Shown here piece after piece: positions 59,546 through 64,000 of a DNA stretch of 64,000 bases. Each line of letters opens with the position of its first letter. Within the stretch, counting starts at the first letter, position 1. The stretch is from Actinoplanes solisilvae (GTDB lineage Bacteria > Actinomycetota > Actinomycetes > Mycobacteriales > Micromonosporaceae). The position numbers and the translations under genes were made by a program. A model generated the notes under the pieces. That model made no database searches. It was not told the DNA's origin and saw only the letters and a list, made by a program, of their open reading frames with translations. Where the stretch lies: the NCBI RefSeq assembly GCF_003999975.1, contig NZ_RJAC01000004.1, positions 372,001 to 436,000 of the forward strand. The letters are read 5' to 3'.

Positions 59546-61141
59546 CTACCGATCGCCGGGCGTCGCCGTGTTCAACGGCATCGCTCGCAACGGAGCCTTG
59601 CGCACCTTGTTGGATCCCGTGCGCGGCAGCCCTTCCACCACCTCGACGTAGACCGGCAGCTTGTATCTGGCCAGCCTCCCGCCGAGGAACGCGCGCAACT
59701 CCCCGACGTCGACTCGTCGGCCCGGTTTCGCCACCACGAACGCGCGCCCTACCTCGCCCCACTTCTCGTCCGGCACGCCGACCACCGCCACCTCGGCCAC
59801 GTCGGGATGCTCGAAGATGACCGACTCGACCTCGGCCGGATACACGTTCTCCCCACCGGACACGTACATGTCCTTGAGCCGGTCGACGATGTGGAAATGG
59901 CCGCTCTCATCCACAAGCGCGACGTCCCCCGACCGGAACCACCCACCGTCCGCGAACGCAGCTTCGGTCGCGGCCTGATCATCCCAGTACCCGGGTGTGA
60001 CATTCGGCCCGCGCACGAGAACCTCGCCCGGCTCCCCCACGTCCGCGTCGCTCATATCCGGCCGCGCACATCGCACATCCGCGAAGAAGACCGGCACTCC
60101 CGCCGACCCGACATGCGCCAGGCTCTCCCGCGCCTCCAGGAACGTCGCCCCCGGCGCGGTCTCCGTGAGCCCATACCCCTGGCAGAAGGTCAAACCCCTT
60201 TCCTGGTACGCCGTGATGAGCGCGGGAGGTACCGAGGCGCCCCCGCTCATCACGCTGCGCACCGACGACAGATCCGCCGACCGCCAGCGCGGCGACTGAG
60301 CCAACCCCGCGAACATCGCCGCTACCCCGAACATCCATGTCACCCGCTCGGAGGCGATCAGGTCCAGGGCGTTGTCCACATCCCAGCTCGGCATGAGCAC
60401 ACTGGTCCCGCCCTTGAGGAACGTCGGCAGCAGGCATTGATCGAGCGCCGCCACATGAAACAGCGGCGCCCCGACCAGCCCGACCTCGTCCGCGCCGACG
60501 TCCACCCCCACCAGCAGGTTGAAGCAGTTCCACACGACGTTCCCGTGCGTCAGCACCGCACCTTTGGGCCGTCCCGTGGTCCCCGAGGTGTAGAGAATGA
60601 ACGCGGGCTCATCGAGCCCCACGCTCACCTCGACCTCCCGCCGCATCTCGTCCACAGCCGGCAACGACAGGCCGTCGGCCTTCTTTTCCACAGCCCTCGT
60701 GACCCCTGCGGCGTCCCCAGCACGCGCCGCCGGGAACGGCAAAGCATCCGCGATCGAGTGCAAGGGCACGAGTGCCGCCGCGGTGTTCAGCCCCTCGGCT
60801 GTCCCCGCGCACGACGGAGCGAACACGAGCAGTTTCGTGCCGCTGTGGGCAAGCATGAAGTCGATCTCGGGAGCGGTGAGCCGGAAGTTCAGCGGCACAA
60901 AGATCCCGCCCAGCAGGTGTGCCGCGAACATCGTTTCGACCAGCCCGGGATGGTTCGGCCCCAGATAAGCCACGCGATCGCTCGGGGCGACGCCTGCCTT
61001 CCGAAATCGGCGGGCGAGCCGAACAACCCGTTCGTACAGTTCGCCATAAGTGACCGAGCGCCCCTCGAAGACAAGCGCCACCCGACCCGGCGACATCGCG
61101 GCTCGCCTCCCCGGCCAACCGCCCAGACCGGAGTTTCTCAT
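59546..61141 (-). CDS. acyl-CoA synthetase (AMP-forming, FadD-like)
   Basis: About 531 residues starting at MRNSGLGGW. Adenylation motifs are in order: A3 YTSGTTGRPKGA, A5 YGLTETAPG, A7 SGDVALVD, A8 VDRLKDMYVSGGENVYPAEVE, and A10 LPRTGSNKVRK with the catalytic Lys. It would activate a carboxylic acid to its CoA thioester via acyl-AMP. It is the last gene of a minus-strand operon with MaoC, amidohydrolase and SDR genes, so it likely starts catabolism of an imported acid. There is ~100 bp between the MaoC stop and its start. Confidence 0.87.
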   Translation of the reverse strand: MRNSGLGGWPGRRAAMSPGRVALVFEGRSVTYGELYERVVRLARRFRKAGVAPSDRVAYLGPNHPGLVETMFAAHLLGGIFVPLNFRLTAPEIDFMLAHSGTKLLVFAPSCAGTAEGLNTAAALVPLHSIADALPFPAARAGDAAGVTRAVEKKADGLSLPAVDEMRREVEVSVGLDEPAFILYTSGTTGRPKGAVLTHGNVVWNCFNLLVGVDVGADEVGLVGAPLFHVAALDQCLLPTFLKGGTSVLMPSWDVDNALDLIASERVTWMFGVAAMFAGLAQSPRWRSADLSSVRSVMSGGASVPPALITAYQERGLTFCQGYGLTETAPGATFLEARESLAHVGSAGVPVFFADVRCARPDMSDADVGEPGEVLVRGPNVTPGYWDDQAATEAAFADGGWFRSGDVALVDESGHFHIVDRLKDMYVSGGENVYPAEVESVIFEHPDVAEVAVVGVPDEKWGEVGRAFVVAKPGRRVDVGELRAFLGGRLARYKLPVYVEVVEGLPRTGSNKVRKAPLRAMPLNTATPGDR

Positions 61142-61244
61142 CTCGACCACACCCAGCACCTCGCGCGCGCCCAAGCGGCAAAGACTTCACCAGGCGTGCA
61201 AGCTGGAAGGAGACCGCTAGCGCGCAGGTTCGGGACGGCCGGGC

Positions 61245-61700
61245 TCATGAGTAATAGCGGTATATCGGACGGGCTACGCACGCCGGCTTGTCGACGCCGT
61301 CGATCTGGACCGTGAAGGTCAGGGCCATCTGGACGCAGCGCGGGGCCACCTCCTCGACGGTGTCCACGGTGGCGGCCAGCCGGATCTTCGAGCCCACGCG
61401 GACCGGGGTGGGGAAGCGGACCTTGTCGAGGCCGTAGTTGACGCCCATCTTGATGCCGTCGACCTGAAGCAGCTCCGAGAAGAACGGGATCACCAGCGAC
61501 AACGTCAGATAGCCGTGGGCGATCGGGCCGCCGAACGGGCCCTTCCCAGCGCGTTCCACGTCGACGTGGATCCACTGATGGTCGCCGGTCGCTTCGGCGA
61601 AAGCGTTCACCCTGTCCTGCGTGACCTCGAGCCACGAGCTGTGCCCGAGGTCCCGGCCGGCGAAGGTCTTGAGCTCGTCCAATCCGCTGACGGTGATCAT
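61245..61700 (-). CDS. MaoC-family (R)-specific enoyl-CoA hydratase
   Basis: 151 residues, a single hotdog. The hydratase motif ATGDHQWIHVD and the following GGPIAHGYLTLSL give the catalytic Asp/His. FPTPVRVGSKIRL and QIDGVDKPACVARPIYRYY are typical of the Rv0130/HtdZ-like subgroup. It would hydrate 2-enoyl-CoA (or dehydrate 3-hydroxyacyl-CoA). Its start overlaps the amidohydrolase stop (ATGA), so the genes are coupled. Confidence 0.88.
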   Translation of the reverse strand: MITVSGLDELKTFAGRDLGHSSWLEVTQDRVNAFAEATGDHQWIHVDVERAGKGPFGGPIAHGYLTLSLVIPFFSELLQVDGIKMGVNYGLDKVRFPTPVRVGSKIRLAATVDTVEEVAPRCVQMALTFTVQIDGVDKPACVARPIYRYYS

Positions 61701-62638
61701 GAGGAGTTCTCCTTGTCGTCGGTGAGCCCGGAGGGCCGAAGGTCGTCGGTGAGCCCGGAGGGGCGGGGATCGTCGGTGAGGCCGAGCAGGCGGGCCGCGT
61801 TGTGTTTGAGGATTTTGGGGCGGACCTCGGGCTTGATGTCCAGGGTGGCGAAATCGGCCATCCAGCGGTCGGGGGTGAGCACCGGGTAGTCCGAACCGAA
61901 CAGCACCTTGTCCTGCAACAGGGTGTTGGCGTAACGAACGAGCTGTGGAGGGAAGTATTTCGGCGACCAGCCCGACAAATCTATGTGGACAAGGGGCTTG
62001 TGGGTAGCGACAGCCAACGCCTCGTCCTGCCAGGGGAACGACGGATGCGCGAGAATGATCTTCAGGTCGGGGAAATCCACAGCCACGTCGTCCACAAGCA
62101 GTGGGTTCGAATAGCGCAGACGAACACCGCCACCGCCGCGCACTCCGGCTCCGATCCCGGTCTGCCCGGTGTGGAAAAGTGCGGGAACACCCAGCTCCTC
62201 GATCGTCTCGTAGAGCGGGTACGCGAACCGCTCGTCCGGCGCGAAACCCTGCAGGCTCGGATGAAACTTGAACCCGCGTACGCCGTAGTCGTTCACGAGA
62301 CGCCGGGCCTCGCGGATGCCGGCCCGCCCGCGGTGCGGATCCACAGACGCGAACGGAATGAGCACGTCGCTGTGGACAGCGCAGCCCTCAGCGACCTCCT
62401 CGTTGTGGATACGCGGATGCCCGGTGAGATGCTCGGCGTCCACGGTGAAGACCACCGCGGCCATTCGGCGCTCCCGGTAGTAGCCGGCCATCTGGTCGAT
62501 CGTCGGTTGCCGCGGCCCACCCGCCTTGAAGTAGGCCGCCGACGCGCCCAGCAACTCCGGGCTGAGCGACCCCCGCCCGTCCCGCCCCACCTCGCAATGC
62601 GTATGAACATCAACGGCAACCAGTGGCTCGACGTTCAT
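61697..62638 (-). CDS. amidohydrolase-2 family (ACMSD-like) metal-dependent hydrolase/decarboxylase
   Basis: 313 residues. Metal motifs of the ACMSD/gamma-resorcylate-decarboxylase clan are visible: VDVHTHCEVG (HxH), VRGFKFHPSLQGF, ALFHTGQTG, ILAHPSFPW and VLFGSDYPV (Asp). The family decarboxylates or hydrolyses small carboxylates. The C-terminus carries three copies of a 9-residue unit, (G)LTDDxRPSG, encoded by a 27-bp tandem repeat after the fold ends. It overlaps both the SDR gene upstream and the MaoC gene downstream (ATGA each). Confidence 0.83.
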   Translation of the reverse strand: MNVEPLVAVDVHTHCEVGRDGRGSLSPELLGASAAYFKAGGPRQPTIDQMAGYYRERRMAAVVFTVDAEHLTGHPRIHNEEVAEGCAVHSDVLIPFASVDPHRGRAGIREARRLVNDYGVRGFKFHPSLQGFAPDERFAYPLYETIEELGVPALFHTGQTGIGAGVRGGGGVRLRYSNPLLVDDVAVDFPDLKIILAHPSFPWQDEALAVATHKPLVHIDLSGWSPKYFPPQLVRYANTLLQDKVLFGSDYPVLTPDRWMADFATLDIKPEVRPKILKHNAARLLGLTDDPRPSGLTDDLRPSGLTDDKENSS

Positions 62639-63594
62639 GACGTCCCTCTGCCCACGCCCAGCCCACCGGAGGACGGCGACGGCGACTCGGCCGGTGGGTT
62701 CGGGGCGGTGATTCCGTAGGTCTCTGTGCTGGGGGCGAAGGTTCGGGGCCACTCGGTGGCTATCGCTTCGGCGGTCCAGCCGCCGTCGGTGAAGGCCACC
62801 GTCTTCTCGGTGGGGTGGGACCACAGGGTCAGGCGGTCGCCGCCTATGCCTATGGCCTGACCGGTGATGTTCTGGGCCTCGTCCGAGGACAGGAAGACGA
62901 TCAGGCCGGTTACGTCGTCGACCGATCCCATTCCCTCGTCGCGGCGCAGCCAGGGTGGGAGCGGGGCGCCTGTGCGTTCTGATTCCTCGATGGCGGGGGA
63001 GAACGCGGGGATCGTCTTCGTCATCTCGGTGGCCGCCACGGGGACGACCGCGTTGACCGTTATGCCGGCTCGGGCCAGTTCGAGCGCCCAGGTGCGGGCC
63101 ATCGCGGCGATGCCCGCCTTGGCTGCCGCATAGTTGGTCTGGCCGAAGTTTCCGCGTTGACCGGCCGGGGACGACACCACGATGATGCGTCCACCGGAAC
63201 CCTGTGCGCGCATGTGGACAGCGGCGGCCCGTGCACAGGTGAACGTTCCGCGCAGATGCACGTTGATGACCGAATCGAAGTCGTCGTCGGTCATTTTCCA
63301 CAGGACCCGGTCGCGCAGGATTCCCGCATTCGTGACCATCACGTCCAGGCGTCCGAATTGTTCGACCGCGGTGTCCACAAGCTGTGAAGCGCTTCCCGCG
63401 TCCCCCACAGCGGCGGTGACCCCGACCGCGCGACCCCCCGAGGCGGTGATCGACCCGACCGCGGATGACACGGCAACCTGGTCGATGTCGTTGACGACCA
63501 CGGCGGCCCCGGCGGCCGCGAGCGCGCGGGCATACCCGAGACCCAGCCCTCGCCCACTACCCGTGACGACGGCGACTTTCCCGGTCAGTCTCAT
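62635..63594 (-). CDS. short-chain dehydrogenase/reductase (3-hydroxyacyl-CoA dehydrogenase type)
   Basis: 319 residues; AGGAGA lies 4 nt before the ATG. The SDR set is complete: TGSGRGLGLG, NDIDQ, NAGILRD, the Ser in VSSPAGQRG, and YAAAKAG. The C-terminal ~70 residues form an extra segment after the fold (TLWSHPTEKTVAFTDGGWTAEAI), as in bacterial MFE-2-like (HSD17B4-type) dehydrogenases that act on branched or steroid-side-chain acyl-CoAs. It would oxidise the 3-hydroxyacyl-CoA made by the MaoC hydratase. Its 5' end overlaps the permease gene by 38 bp. Confidence 0.85.
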   Translation of the reverse strand: MRLTGKVAVVTGSGRGLGLGYARALAAAGAAVVVNDIDQVAVSSAVGSITASGGRAVGVTAAVGDAGSASQLVDTAVEQFGRLDVMVTNAGILRDRVLWKMTDDDFDSVINVHLRGTFTCARAAAVHMRAQGSGGRIIVVSSPAGQRGNFGQTNYAAAKAGIAAMARTWALELARAGITVNAVVPVAATEMTKTIPAFSPAIEESERTGAPLPPWLRRDEGMGSVDDVTGLIVFLSSDEAQNITGQAIGIGGDRLTLWSHPTEKTVAFTDGGWTAEAIATEWPRTFAPSTETYGITAPNPPAESPSPSSGGLGVGRGTS

Positions 63595-64000
63595 CACTTC
63601 TCCTGTTGATCTCGCGTACGGGGTGGGATCGCCGCGCACGGAACGGCAGGCGCGCCAAGAACGGCAGGCGCGCCAGGAACGGCGACCGCGCCACAAGAGA
63701 CGGGCGCGCGTGGGAGGGGAGGGCGGTCTCGGAGGACAGACCCTCATGAGGAGAGGCTGCCTCAGATGGCGGACGCCCGCGAGACGGCCCAGGGGATTCT
63801 GCGGGCACGCCCGCTTGAGAAGGCCTGCGGATGCGGGAGGACAAGCGATCCAGAGCGGGGACCATGCCGTGGGGCAGGTAGCGGACCGCGACTATCAGCA
63901 ACAGGGCGTAGACCGCATACGACAGGACGCTGGGGGCGTACGTCGGCATGCCGGGCTGGGTGCCCAGCGTGTTCAGCACCTGTACCAGCAGGACGATCAC
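63557..64000 (-). CDS. branched-chain-type (LivM-like) ABC permease, C-terminal part (5' end outside window)
   Basis: The visible 147 residues begin with hydrophobic helices ending in SYAVYALLLIVAVRYLPHGM, the usual last helix and 'LPxG' end of LivM permeases. A ~95-residue Arg/Pro/Ser-rich tail follows, containing repeats of the LARLPF type encoded by ~15-bp DNA repeats (63650-63700). The tail overlaps the SDR start by 38 bp. It would import a carboxylate for the downstream acyl-CoA enzymes. The rest of the transporter is off the window. Confidence 0.7.
   Translation of the reverse strand: MIVLLVQVLNTLGTQPGMPTYAPSVLSYAVYALLLIVAVRYLPHGMVPALDRLSSRIRRPSQAGVPAESPGPSRGRPPSEAASPHEGLSSETALPSHARPSLVARSPFLARLPFLARLPFRARRSHPVREINRRSDETDRESRRRHG

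Overview
The window is high-GC actinobacterial DNA. Codon third positions are strongly G/C, GTG and TTG starts are common, and several genes have a TAnnnT -10 box ending 6-7 nt before the start codon, as in leaderless actinobacterial mRNAs. The gene families (two PF04672-type SAM methyltransferases, DUF5995, DUF2332, DUF6584, an AfsR/BTAD regulator, a Tat-exported GH2 enzyme) suggest a Micromonosporaceae-like filamentous actinomycete. The genus is inference. No tRNA, rRNA, CRISPR array or complete prophage was seen.

Layout. 1-3.5 kb: a fatty-acyl operon (two-domain FabG, MaoC dehydratase, acyl-CoA dehydrogenase) ending in an orphan acyl-CoA synthetase C-terminal domain. 3.6-4.9 kb: a divergent pair, a CDGSH Fe-S protein and a haem-oxygenase-like (HDO) diiron oxidase. 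4.9-14.3 kb: mostly uncharacterised proteins (DUF2207, DUF2332, DUF6584, YjbR, DUF5995, a GvpU-like protein and an AT-richer anchored protein of foreign look). 14.3-17.9 kb: an M20 hydrolase divergent from GNAT, SIS and NSAR/MenC-type enolase genes, resembling a D- to L-amino-acid conversion module. 18-22.8 kb: secreted lipase, aldo/keto reductase, anchored proteins and a lone Trypco1 domain. 22.8-26 kb: PadR-ABC-FtsX cassette behind an 18-bp palindrome. 26-32.7 kb: a minus-strand run (hybrid histidine kinase, LhgO, HEAT protein, SAM methyltransferase, EAL protein). 33-38.5 kb: VOC, S66 carboxypeptidase and GNAT proteins, then a GntR-controlled catabolic pair of units (GalB-like PIG-L plus RraA aldolase; GntR plus DUF1932 dehydrogenase).

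38.5-42 kb is a decay zone. A subtilase has lost its N-terminal half and carries two frameshifts, and an hdeD-type membrane gene is split by a ~0.6 kb insert carrying the C-terminal zinc ribbon of an IS605-type TnpB. 42-52.5 kb: amino-acid permease, a 4-TM SLATT-like protein, HEAT, hemerythrin, an AfsR-like regulator, M48 protease, PARG-like protein, a truncated 2'-5' RNA ligase and DedA. 52.7-56.8 kb: a 1338-residue GH2 with inserted discoidin modules, under a consensus-like promoter overlapped by two LacI-type operators. 56.9-58.6 kb: a 26-bp tandem-repeat array, a methyltransferase, a second repeat cluster and a TPR-like remnant. 58.7-59.5 kb: a secreted DPBB-like protein. 59.5-64 kb: a tightly overlapping minus-strand acyl-CoA catabolic operon (LivM-like permease end, SDR, amidohydrolase, MaoC, acyl-CoA ligase) that runs out of the window.

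The best candidates for new biology are the NSAR/GNAT/SIS/M20 locus, the CDGSH-HDO pair, the LacI-regulated GH2 with its out-of-phase discoidin insertion, the SARP-like 11-bp direct repeats next to an AfsR-like gene, and the TnpB remnant interrupting hdeD. None of these could be tested here by database search.
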